Origin: Neospora caninum Liverpool
Lineage: Eukaryota; Apicomplexa; Conoidasida; Eucoccidiorida; Sarcocystidae
Direction: 5' to 3'
Assembly (NCBI RefSeq): GCF_000208865.1
Contig: NC_018386.1
Coordinates: forward strand, 1,240,001 to 1,304,000
DNA length: 64,000 bases
Shown here: positions 52,086 to 62,109 of the stretch, piece by piece
Numbering within the stretch: the stretch's first letter is position 1
How the letters are laid out: each line of letters opens with the position of its first letter
The notes under the pieces: generated by a model
Databases searched by the model: none
The model's input: only the letters and a program-made list of their open reading frames with translations
Told to the model about the DNA's origin: nothing
Program-made: the position numbers and the translations under genes

Positions 52086-53548
52086 TTATTCGCTCGAACC
52101 TGCAACTCTACGTCCTCCTACACATTTACAGCAGCCCGATTGACTTACCATGCCATAGTACATTTTGTGCAGAGAAATTTCATTAGAGATATGGCTACGA
52201 AAGGAATGATGGATCGCCAGCGGCACCCATTTCGACAAGCAGTAAGGCTGACTAGTCTCGGTTTGTATGCCATGAGATAGTATGACAACAGCGAGAGCAA
52301 CTGGCCGCCACGCGGGTGCTCGAAAGTCCGTCTCCAAACCAAGGATGGTCCCGGCGTCGCTTGTAAGTGGTTGGGGAACAGGCCGTCCGATTGATAAGAC
52401 TGCAGCACACATCCACGTATTCCAGATCACCAGGGCGGCAGAAAACAGCGTTGTAGCGACAAGCGCTGTAAGCAAATCTGGCATCTCAAACAGTGCTTGG
52501 ATTCCAGCCAACGTCAGTGATCGTCCCCTGCACGCGACCATACGACCAGGACATGGTTGCACGCGTTCAACTTATTACCTCTCATATGACCTTGTGGCAA
52601 CATATGGCAGCATACCGACAGTAACAGGCAGTTTCATCTGTCCCCGACGGCATGACGCTCTCTGTCACCAGAGAGATTCACGGTTATACGCGCGCTTACC
52701 AGGAAGACAGTGATAACGACCCAGCCAGCGGTCGCTCTGGTGAACGGTGACGTTTGCAAAGTGAAAAAGGTTAATGCAACGAAAATTGCGGACGAAACAA
52801 ACGGCAAGAAGTCGACCAGGAGGAAGGAAACTGCACGAAATGGCCTGGCGAGATATAGGATTTTCAGCCATGCACAGCAAATGAAGACAGCCACAAAAGC
52901 CAACGCGAACAGAAACTCGGTGCTTTTGGCGATGTCGCGAAAAACACCGCGCAGAACATTGGTCTGCAGTTGTGCTGTCGAAACGAAATCCGTTACGTTG
53001 GCCACCTCACGCAGACAATACTCTCCAATAACCTGGAACACTCTGAGCGTTTGTTGCTTGAAAGGGACGGCAGAAAAAAACTGGCGCACCAGCCGAGAAG
53101 CGGAGAAGCGGTGCTCTCGAACACCGCCATTTCCATAGGGAAGCATTACAGTTTGGTTTGTTCCAACTGAACAGCCAGTTGGTAGCGATAAGAGTGATCA
53201 AAAATTCATCCTCTTACTTCCCGAGCATTCACTCACGCACACGGTGAGTGCCATGTTTTCCGCGTTAGGGTAAAAGTAGAGGAAAACGCGATCTGCTCCG
53301 ACGGTCACGCCTCCACACGGATCGCCTGCGAAGAGCCAGCATGAGACTGTCTCCTATAAGACAGCCTCGTATCTCTTACCGTTCAAGTCGTAGGGTGCGA
53401 GTTTTTCTACTCGTCCTTGACGGGCAGCATAAAACGTGATCAGCACGCTCGGGATGGACACCAGGGTCATCCCTACTGAGAAAAGGGACTCTACGTGAAT
53501 TCTGGGCATTACGCCCCGTTTTGCCGCCATTGCCAGTTCATGCAGCAT
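52086..53548 (-). CDS. Choline transporter-like protein (SLC44/CTL family), C-terminus unresolved
   Basis: Multi-pass transporter of the CTL family, which moves choline or related amines. Exons 53548-53380, 53325-53218 and 53166-52700 join in phase. The start MLHELAMAAKRGVMPRIHVE leads into a first helix (SLFSVGMTLVSIPSVLITFY). The extracellular entry follows: YDLNGDPCGGVTVGADRVFL then YFYPNAENMALTVCVSECSG, corresponding to the G-D-x-x-C-G, L-(Y/F)-(Y/F)-F and C-V-S-x-C positions of CTL proteins. Next come GEYCLREVANVTDFVSTAQL and FLFALAFVAVFICCAWLKIL with RPFRAVSFLLVDFLPFV, the middle helices. A further exon (SLTLAGIQALFEMPDLLTAL, then a helix ending WNTWMCAAVLSIGRP) fits the pre-helix and helix that precede the long loop. 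It lies head-to-head with the gene at 53930, 381 bases away. Confidence 0.7.
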
Positions 53549-53929
53549 CTAGACTGCCAAGAATCTGGTACCAGAGCCTATTTCCGAGGTAGAGCTCCAG
53601 CTCCCTTGGATGGTACAGAGGCCGTTCCGACAAATCCTTCACTGCTCGCCTGCGGTGTACGCGCAGTCCATCCCTTCAGGTACATGGACGCTGCTGGCTC
53701 CTGCACTGTACGTGGAGCGTCATTACCGCACCCTTTCGCTGAAATGCTTGCATTCTCCCCATCCTGGAACCATATTGGTCATTTCGAGCAAAGACGCCTG
53801 AGAACGTACTGCGGCGGACGGTTTTTGGCCCCGAGGCCCGTGCCGCAGCAAATGAAATGACAACGTCGACAAACTGTACTAGTGTGGATATCCGAGTTCC
53901 TTTCTGTGTGCCGCCGAACAGCAGCTGGC

Positions 53930-54803
53930 ATGATGTGTACCCTCGCTCCCAAACAGCCTTACGGTCCCGCATCATTTTTCCCGTACGACGTGGAAGAGCG
54001 TCTGCAGACCGAGTCTCCTGGTGCACCAACAGTTTATATGCCGTCGCCGATATCAGGAAACGTGTTGCCTCCACGGGGTTCCCCCGAGACCATCGATGCG
54101 AGCACTAAGAACCAGGTTCCAAGGATCTTCCCAGCATTGTGTAGTGACCAAGATCCCCCCGCGTCGACGAGTGTGGCAGCTCCCCGAAGCCAGCTCCTCT
54201 CCCAACTAGCGCGCATCTGTGGACTCGTTGCCGGTTCGGTGACGATTGCCACTGGAGTTTCGAGGATTCTCAAGGCCGCACCATCGCTGCAGTGGCCCGA
54301 GGAGAACTTGCTGGACGAGGTGAACGACGAGTTATGGCGTCGTAAACTGTTTCTTCTTAATCCGGGAGAAATTCTTGACTTGTGGGCGCCTCTAGTTTTC
54401 GGTGCTCTATCTTTCCTCACGCATTTCCGCTTATTTGAGATTACGACAATAACATGTAATTTCAGCCGTTACTCTTTGTGGAACTTGGCTCAAGCTCTAT
54501 ACGCCAACTTCGGATATAGCGGCGTGCTCGGCCTTGTTGGAGGGGCTCTGTCTACGTGCACGAGCTGTCTTAGCTTGATATCTGCCGTATGCCTCATGGA
54601 TAGCCAGGTCAGTGAAACTATGCCATGTGCTTTGCCCTGAGGGATGGAGACAATACATGTGTTTCCAAAGCACATCAAAGCAGTGAATATACTTTCTTCT
54701 TCAGGCAAGCCTTCGGCTTGAAATTGGGTTGCTGCCACTGCCAAGAACCTCGAGGGCACTGAAGTCAGACCACAACCTTGAAGCAGTTCAAGTGGGGCCA
54801 TAG
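53930..54803 (+). CDS. Multi-spanning membrane protein of unknown function
   Basis: Two exons, 53930-54607 and 54705-54803, separated by a 97-base GT-AG intron and in phase (258 aa). The first 100 residues are hydrophilic (PYDVEERLQTES, PPRGSPETIDASTKN). A first helix GLVAGSVTIATGVSRIL follows, then an acidic linker (ENLLDEVNDELWRRKLFLLN). The helix IDLWAPLVFGALSFLTHF-like region begins at ILDLWAPL. The motif FSRYSLWNLAQALYANFGYS precedes the last helix, GVLGLVGGALSTCTSCLSLI. The tail ends LKSDHNLEAVQVGP. The helix, F-x-R-x-x-x-x-N-x-x-x-A-L-Y, glycine-helix pattern recalls small 4-helix proteins such as Tvp15/COPI-associated proteins or coccidian GAPMs, but I cannot assign it. Confidence 0.7.
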
Positions 54804-56224
54804 ATTAAAACAGTCGCGACTAGCGTGCGTAAAGCTCTGAGGCCGAAGCGATTTTTCCTTGGTTTCGTAATGTCTGATGTTAGCCCTCTACCTCCGACTG
54901 AATGAACCCCTGCAGCCGCAGTTGAGGTGGACAGCTAAAGGATCAGAACTTGCCCGTCAGTGGGTGCACTGGACGCATTCCGACGGTGCAACATATCGTA
55001 CGGGAAAGTGATAGTTCAAGAAGTGACAAGCCTGAGAATATGGTGCGCGGTTGCAACTTCTGAGCACGAACGCCTGACGTGATGCACTCCACAGTATTAT
55101 ACCCTTATTTCCTGAAATTCCACAAAGTGAAACTGGCTGATCAGCGTTGGGTTAGATACATAATGTGTTGGGGAACGGAAGTAGGGCACTCGCTACTACA
55201 CGAGAAGACAATGAAAAACATTGCGGTCGTGCTCTAGTCATTCTGATGGAAACTGTATTCCCTCAAACGCCCAAATGGTGAGGACGCTTCCCCGCTGCGT
55301 ACGTTGATCGCCACTTTAAACAACCTTAGACTGACAATGCGGAATGCTGGAAAAGAAAATCGTGACCTGGCACTCACCAACCAGACCGCTGGACCACGCG
55401 AACGTGCCCCCTGACGGCACGCATGATTAAACACTCTACAACAAGTCACTTAGAGAAGTCGCAATGGAAGCTGCCATTCAACAAAATACGGCACGAACCG
55501 AAACGGCGAATATCCAGCTCCCAAGCAACCGGTTGCCAGAATGGCACTTTCCTGGTTCGGCGCGAGTGACACTCTCTATGCAACACCAGGAATATCGGCT
55601 ACGCATGAGACACTTGAATATGCGACGCATGGTCGAGAGGTGACACGCCATGCCCTTTCGAAATCCAAAATCTGTTCGTCTGGCCATGTTTCCCGATGCT
55701 CATGCTGAAACAGGAGTTCCGCTGCTCATAACGGGGTCACGGACTCGCCTCGAGCTGTTGAGCCGCCACCTTTGCTTTCTTTAGCAGAACGCGCAGATAA
55801 AAGACAAATCCGTTCCTTTGGTCTTCTTCCCTGAGAAAAAACACACGTACAGTCACAGATCACCCAGTGCATAGTCGTCGACACTACCAACTGCAAGAAG
55901 CACCAGATATTCAAGCGATACGGAGATCGCTCTATAATTAGTCACGTAAAAACTTCAGAAACAACAAGGCTAGCGATAGGTTTTCCCGCCGAATGAGGGT
56001 TGCGCAGATACGCAAAAGGCTCACAAATCGCTCTCCGGATATTGCCGTGAAACTTACAAGAACACCAAGGACAGCGATCGATTTTTCGGGAGATCGACGA
56101 CTGCGCAGAGGGTTGCGGTAGGGCTGAAAAGCACAAAAACAGCGCAGAAAAAACCGAGAAGATGCTAAGCACAATCCGTCCACACAGTGCCTGTTCTTCG
56201 GACAACACTAGGCAGCTGTATATC
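54804..56224. other. Intergenic, convergent 3' ends
   Basis: No gene recognised. The right end may contain further exons of the PH-like gene. One candidate, 56100-56058 on the minus strand (RRSPEKSIAVLGVL), is flanked by CTGCGCAG and CTT|GTAAGT and is in phase if the previous exon is spliced at AA|GTAAGA rather than stopping at 56225. Confidence 0.35.
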
Positions 56225-57467
56225 TTACTTTGTATCCGCGGGTTCTTTGCCCTCGTCGACAAGCTGGTCGAGCGCGCGGAATTCCTTGGAGTCGCGCCCG
56301 AGCTGCACATTAATGACTTCAGTGATTGCCACTTGACGCTCTAATTTAACCTTCGACTGCGTGTGAGGCTGTCGTATCGACAGGACCTGCAATATAGTAC
56401 GTACAGCACAGCGGGACACGTTTTGTGTTCACCAGGAAACGATGTATTACAGTCGCTGGGTCTGAAGAAAAAGCTGCTCATTCGTTCGTCGGGAAGACCT
56501 TACCATATCCTTCAGAGTAACAATGCGGATGAACTTGTATCCCAGCGCGTTGACTTTCACCAATTTGACACCCGATTCATACGCTTTCTTAATATCCTTT
56601 ATCCATGCTGTAAGATTATTCCCAATAAACTCCTTCTGCATGTCATTCAAAACTGCAGTAAACGCAGGCAATACAGAAAACACTTTCAGGCATTAAACCA
56701 TGTGCACTCGAAGCGTCGCCTGTAAGCGGTCAGCAATGCTTGTGGCAATGTCGGTAACTCAGACCGGTGATTCGTTTACCTTTCAGATCCTCGTTGTCAA
56801 AATGAGCGTCGTCCTCGTCATCATCGTCAGATTCTTCGTTCTGTGCCTTCGCCTGCGCTGTACCATCCTCTTTACCTGCAGACAATCCGAGTTCTCCGGC
56901 GTGCTCGTCTATGACACGGCCCATTACTTCTTCGGGTTCCTCTTTCACAGGCTCCAATGTGACGACATTCCCGCCCAGCTTCGAAGACTCATCTTCTATT
57001 GTGTCAATTTCACCAAGCAGGATCTCATGGGAAACATCATCTTCCATTAATTTTACACCCCTTTTTGTCTTGAGACAATCAGGTAGCCGACGAAACGACG
57101 GCTCCCAGTCTTCGTCTCCGGAGTCATCCTCCCTCACTTTCCCAAATAGCTGCTTGATTTTTTTTACGTTCTCCGTATCCGGCAAAACTTTGTACTTCTG
57201 AGCCAATTTGAACACGGAATTCCTCGCGTCTGCCTTGCTTTCGCTTCGAGCCTCTGCTATGAAGTGAATGGCATTGTCGTCAACGAGCACACGCTGCTGT
57301 CGCAGAACGCTGAGCAGCTCGTTTTTGGCTCGAGTGTCTCCCTTTAGTGTGTTTTGTCGTTTGAAACCTTGAAATTTCTGGATGGTCTTGACCTCAGACG
57401 ACTTAAACAACTCGTCGTAGCTCAACAGCCTCAAGCTGTCGTGCACCTGCAACGTATTCTGTGCCAT
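56225..57467 (-). CDS. Acidic protein with C-terminal PH-like domain
   Basis: Exons 57467-56780, 56652-56504 and 56386-56225 join in phase. The ATG at 57467 begins MAQNTLQVHDSLRLLSYDEL. The first 230 residues are charged and helical, ending in an acidic run (NEESDDDDEDDAHFDNEDL). The second half reads AWIKDIKKAYESGVKLVKVN then ALGYKFIRIV, and continues KVKLERQVAITEVINVQLGR then DSKEFRALD. A strand series leading to an I-x-E-V-x-x-V-x-x-G-x-x-S-x-E-F segment is the hallmark of PH-type folds in phosphoinositide-binding and IMC sub-compartment proteins. If translation stops at 56225 the fold lacks its last strands and helix. An alternative donor at AA|GTAAGA would continue it to the left. The PH-like call is moderate and the cellular role unknown. 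Confidence 0.6.
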
Positions 57468-58708
57468 CGCTGTTTTAAGCCGGGAAGATGTGTCGATAAA
57501 CTAGAGAATGCCTGTTACCGCTGCTGTACAGAGGACGGGAAGCCGGTGGGAGACGTCGAGCTACTTAAGACAAAGTTTCACCTGGTATCGGCACCGGACA
57601 CCACAAGTAGGAAGCACTTTTTGCTGGCGAAGTGCGCGTCATCCACATACAGGCAACCCAATTTACGCCTGGTGGTTCGATTGACTGCCAAAACTCACTC
57701 GCACGCCACAGATGGGCAAGGTTTAAGACTCACAGTTGTAATCAGAGGCAGAGCCCATGTATTACGTCAATAAAAAAGGAACGCTCTCTGACAGTGACGA
57801 GAAAAGTTTTGTCCGTCTCTGAAGGGGGGAAGGTAATCACTCGATGGCAAAACAACCATCGCTCGCGGAGCTGGCCTAGCCCCGCTCACCAGAAGTTCCA
57901 CGAGATTTCCGTGACCGCTGTGCAGTTAATGTGGTTGCAGAACAGCACGAATTGCCCCAAAATCATCTCTGAGATGAAATGCACATTGTTACGGCGACGC
58001 TGGTGTTTGTATGCTGCCATGCAACTGTGGCTCTGCTCACTCAATGCTCTTCCCTCACCGTCTCGAAAGAGCCGGCAGGAAGCCACGACAAGCGGTGCTC
58101 TCGTTGACGACCGGCAACTTTACGCGGCGGGAAAAACACTGCGCTGGAACACGGAACTCAGCGGTGTGCGGAAAATCTCTAAACACCACCTCGCGTCCTT
58201 CCCCTTACTTTTATCGTCATGGTTTTGCTTCTTGGTCCGTGAGGCCGAAATTCTTAGTAGGTGTTCTCGTAGGTGGCGGTTCAGGGTAGATTCTCTCGAT
58301 GGATGCACCAGGCTCTCTCGTGTTCCGAGGACGGTGGCCCGGTCATCCTCTCTGTGTAGCAATGGATGGAAAGTAACGTGTCGCTCAATATGTCGTTCAG
58401 CAAAGCGCGAGTCGCATTCCGACTGTGGCAAGCACTGTAACGGTTTCTCCGTACAGTTCTCCGGAAGATCACCATCAACTTGTTCCATGCCGTTGCGCGA
58501 GTGGAAGTGCCATCCCCCCCCCAGGCATGCCTTTTCTGTCATGGGTTTCGAGGTTTCGTACTGCACGAGGCCCAGTAGTTCTCTGACTGTTCTGGCGTCT
58601 TAGTCTCCCCAAACAGCTTTCTAAACTACGAACACTTAAAATACCAGCGTGGCTCCGGCAAACCAGGAAGTGCGGCGATTTGACAGGAAAAGACCCCCGG
58701 TGGACAAG
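57468..58708. other. Divergent spacer with ambiguous open frames
   Basis: Between the leftward PH-like gene and the rightward brawnin-type gene. Long frames overlap on both strands (plus to 58603; minus 58566-58120), but neither has a recognisable domain or a clear ATG. They are most likely chance frames in promoter and 5' leader sequence. Confidence 0.35.
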
Positions 58709-58939
58709 ATGCCAGCAGGACTCTCTCGAGGAGAATTTGCTCTTTCTCTGTTCGTTGCTTTCGCATCGGCGTTCGCTGGATCATGCGTTATGCACAGGAT
58801 TCTGCGGCCAGACATGAATGAGCCAAACGTCTTGGACCATGTGAAGTCGCAGCGAGCGGCTATTAAGGCAGTTCAGCAAGAGTCGGCCGAACGGCAAAAC
58901 GGTACTAGGTCAGTCGGCAGCAGTTCACAGGGGTCGTGA
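58709..58939 (+). CDS. Brawnin / UQCC6-type small mitochondrial protein
   Basis: A single exon of 76 codons. The start MPAGLSRGEFALSLFVAFAS leads into one membrane helix ending AGSCVMHRILRPDMNEP. Animal brawnin (UQCC6, formerly C12orf73; about 71 aa) has the same layout: an M-P-A-G start, a single helix finishing in small residues A-G, a conserved H-R, then a R-P-D motif and a short charged tail. Brawnin is an inner-membrane factor needed to assemble respiratory complex III. The ATG at 58709 has A at -3. The frame is open 20 codons upstream but contains no earlier ATG. The charged tail (VKSQRAAIKAVQQESAE) is also as expected. Homology is recognised by motif and size; function in this parasite is inferred. 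Confidence 0.8.
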   Translation: MPAGLSRGEFALSLFVAFASAFAGSCVMHRILRPDMNEPNVLDHVKSQRAAIKAVQQESAERQNGTRSVGSSSQGS

Positions 58940-59255
58940 GATCGCATCTATTCATAACCAGCTACAACCGTCTCGGTCAGGTTTTCTTGATAAACCGCCT
59001 AAATCGGTAACAGACTGCTGAAGCAGCTGTTCTTCTACGCAACTACCAGGGCATGGGGAATCGCAGTTTGCCAGCTAGAAAGCGCTTTTCTTCGCTCGTG
59101 GCTGTCACACTGGCATCGAGGGAAACACAAACTGTCCATAGCATGTTACAGTGTGAGTCGCTTTCCCGCTAGTCTTCCATAAGATGTCAATATACGACAA
59201 AGTCATTGGCTCCACCGTATGGGTCCGAATTTGTTTTTTTAACAAATGAGAACGA
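58940..59255. other. Intergenic, convergent 3' ends
   Basis: Short AT-richer spacer between the brawnin-type and oocyst-wall-type genes. No other signal seen. Confidence 0.5.
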
Positions 59256-60758
59256 TCATGCATCACACAACTGGACGCTGTAAGACAACCGAACGCACTC
59301 TCCGTTGATCAATTGACCCTGAAAACGAAACAACTCTTTCAGTCCTATTAGAAGCAATGATGACCGGCCTACCTCTCTGCAGATGAATTCTGGATCCGAT
59401 AGAGTTGCACAAGCTTTAGAATGTTTGTCTGTCGCAGATTCACACATCATGGCTCTGCTCGTGAACAGGTTCCGTTCGCATTGGCATTCCGAGCCGCGAC
59501 AGGCAACATCGAAGCCATCTTGGCAATGCTGTGTTCTCGGAATATGGTCAACAGAAAAGCAGTCGCCTCCTATCAAGACGCCGTCGCCGCAATTTACCGT
59601 AGAGTCTTTCCGGATCTTGTATACGCATTTGCATTCATTTTTTCCCACGGATTCACACTCCTGTCCTTCTCCACATTGAAAAATGGGAGCCGACTCCATC
59701 TGGCGCACACAATTTCCGGAGCCGTCATCGAACCCCAGGCAACGCCTCACAACCGCAGCTGATTCTTCCTTCACACAATGGCAGTCCTTTCCCTTGCAAA
59801 CGAGATGGAAGTCAGCCTGGCATGAGCATTTGGACTTTGTTGTTTCGCACTTCTTGTCCTTTTTCTTCTCTACTACTGCGTCTTCGTCACTGTCGACGGC
59901 CGCCGTAGATGCCACGTCCTTTTTATTGACCTTGCCAACACAATCTTGGTATGTCTCGGCCTGGTAACAAAGACCGTCACTTTCTACCGTCCCGATGCCA
60001 CACTCACAACTGACAGGCGCTAACTCTCTCTTCTTGCAGCTTTTGCAAAAGCTGGAGATCTTCGTACTGGAGGCACAGTGAAACCCTTCAGGACACTCGT
60101 AAACGATCTCGCCAGGCACAATCGCGAGGCATGTGTTGTGCGCCGTTAGCTGACTCTTCGTGCCGCAGGCAGGCACAATGTGCCCAGGCTCGGTTCTGAC
60201 GCAGTACCCTTCATCGTACCGATACCCCAGGGGACACTCATAACTTGGAGGGAATCGTGTCAAGCGCTTGCAGTCACCGTCGGTAGTTTCCGTTGTTCCT
60301 TCGGGACATCTGAAAATGATTTTTTGTGCCTCTGTCCGGCGGCAACACTTCGACTTCGCAGTGGATTCTGCATTACAGATCGTCTCGAATCCATCGGGAC
60401 AGCGAAAGGCTTCGGCCGACCGCGTTCTGCATTTTCCGTCCTCCAGGATCCCCGAAGGGCATACAGCCTGTAATGTCATTGATCAGAAGTTATCTGTTTT
60501 GAAGGCGGGAACACCACTTACCTCTGGTTTTCCCGTAACTACTGTCTTCACACATGATTCATCCATCCTCTCGAAGCCGAACGGGCACTTGCACCTCGCT
60601 CGTCTCTGATCTGGTGGAGACTCTCGATAGGTACCAGGAGCCTTTTTCTTCATGATGGTGACATCGGTCGATGCCAAAGCAGGCGTTCCCGGAGTGGGGG
60701 CTGCTGTCGCCAGCAAGACACCCAACGCACAAATAATCTTTGTACAGATAGACGGCAT
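59256..60758 (-). CDS. Oocyst-wall-type cysteine-rich secreted protein (OWP/COWP family)
   Basis: Predicted structural protein of the oocyst wall, secreted from macrogamete wall-forming bodies. Three exons, 60758-60522, 60467-59373 and 59318-59256, give 464 aa. Both introns are 54 bases. The ATG at 60758 opens a signal peptide (MPSICTKIICALGVLLATAA). The mature part is a series of Cys-rich modules of about 30-35 residues, each starting near C-P-x-G or C-x-x-G-F and ending x-C-V/K-R. Examples are CKCPFGFERMDESCVK, CPSGILEDGKC, YECPLGYRYDEGYCVR, YECPEGFHCASS and CSCQADFHLVCKGKDCHC. An acidic/basic insert (VDSDEDAVVEKKKDKKCETT) splits the middle. This even Cys spacing is that of Cryptosporidium COWPs and Toxoplasma OWPs. 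The second intron is in frame with no stop, so it could be retained. Confidence 0.8.
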
Positions 60759-62109
60759 CGTTACGATATGCGATTACGTTTGTAGCGATGTTATGACAAA
60801 CAAATTCAGCTGCAAACAGTTTTAAGGTGTGGTGGTCGTGTACCGTAGAGAAAAAGCAGCAGCTTCAAGCGGCTCGGCGCTCACGGGTGACGCCGGTGTC
60901 TGTACAGTGAAGTATGCCGTACGCGGCAGCCTATGATGAAATGTTCAGGAGTTGGCCGCGTCAATGCTGTCTGGTTGTGTCGGCTAGGTGGGTAGTACTG
61001 TCATTTGCCCATTTGTCCACGTTACAATGTCACTTTCCTCTAAGAGGTAGTCCGCACCTACTCCACTACCGAGACGGTGACTCTCCCGTCCAGCGAAATA
61101 TCTGTTTCCTTTGGCCGACCGGGAATCAACTGCGGTACTTTTTTTGGTGACCACCGTAGAAACAGTAGGTCTCTTGTAGGCGTCCACCGGGAGGCAGCTG
61201 ATTGATTTTATCCGTCAGTGTTGCCGCAGTGTACTCAACGCCGAAGCAAGGTGCCGCAATTTTGGGTGCTCAGTCAGCACTTCATGCCATTGAAGAGACT
61301 TGATAACTCTGGTAGAACCAGTTTCCGGGCGCCTCCCTTTCGCATGACGAACGCTGAACGCTGCCCACACAATGATCTAGCGAAGTTCCACCCAAGTTGG
61401 GCGATACCAAGCCTGAATGCCTTCGTGACCTCTTACGGAATGTGTTTCGGCCTCTGTCAAGACTGTAACGGGCAGTCCTAACGAGATGCATACAGGCGAA
61501 CCAATTGCCTGCCGTTGGTCGTCGCCCTAGCGGGCCAACCTTTGCTATACACTCTTAGCAGAAGACCGATGTTGTCGTTAATGGATGTTGACCAATCACT
61601 CGGAAAACAGCAGCAGTCACCGAACAGTCATCACCAAAACTTAATAACGGTCGAGGAGTTGAGTCAAAAAGCAAAAGGATGGTACGTCGTCGCTGGTAAC
61701 GTTATCTGCCCACGCAGTTGAGCAGTTTCTAAACCTCTCCCGCTTGGGGAATGACATCAGCCTGCCGGAACGTGTGTGACGTGAGAGTTCAGGGTCAGAC
61801 GTAGCATCCAGCTGAGATGCGTATAGTTGAGCTCCACTGACAGCCCCCACACTTAAATTAAGCGAGCTATTTGTTTCTTCCGTGAACCCCATATCCATCT
61901 CTTCGCCTCGCGGGTGAATGCCTTCTCGCATGTTATATTGCCTAAGGAAGAAGCCGACAGTCGCCGTGGAGCACGGAATCTCAATGGCAACAGCACACGC
62001 TATCCATAGAGAACTGTTTTTGCACAAACAAGCAGTTTGGTACTTGACAACATAACAAAGCTCATTTCCCTTTCTACTGAAACCATGTTGGCATCTCCTG
62101 CAGGTTCCC
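60759..62109. other. Promoter region of the oocyst-wall gene and 3' region of the protease gene
   Basis: Both flanking genes read leftward. No gene recognised. A minus-strand open frame at 62141-61641 has a hydrophobic stretch but lies wholly beyond the protease's stop codon and has no clear start. Confidence 0.4.

Noticed and set aside
52086..53548. First read as a polycystin/TRP-type channel because of an A-W-L-K-I-L helix
   Set aside because: The extracellular segment with G-D-P-C-G-G, L-Y-F-Y and C-V-S-E-C, together with the later W-N-T-W helix, fits SLC44/CTL proteins and not polycystins.
57632..58603. 323-codon plus-strand frame and its 148-codon antisense partner
   Set aside because: Neither has an ATG start in good context, a recognisable domain or splice support, and they lie in a divergent promoter region.
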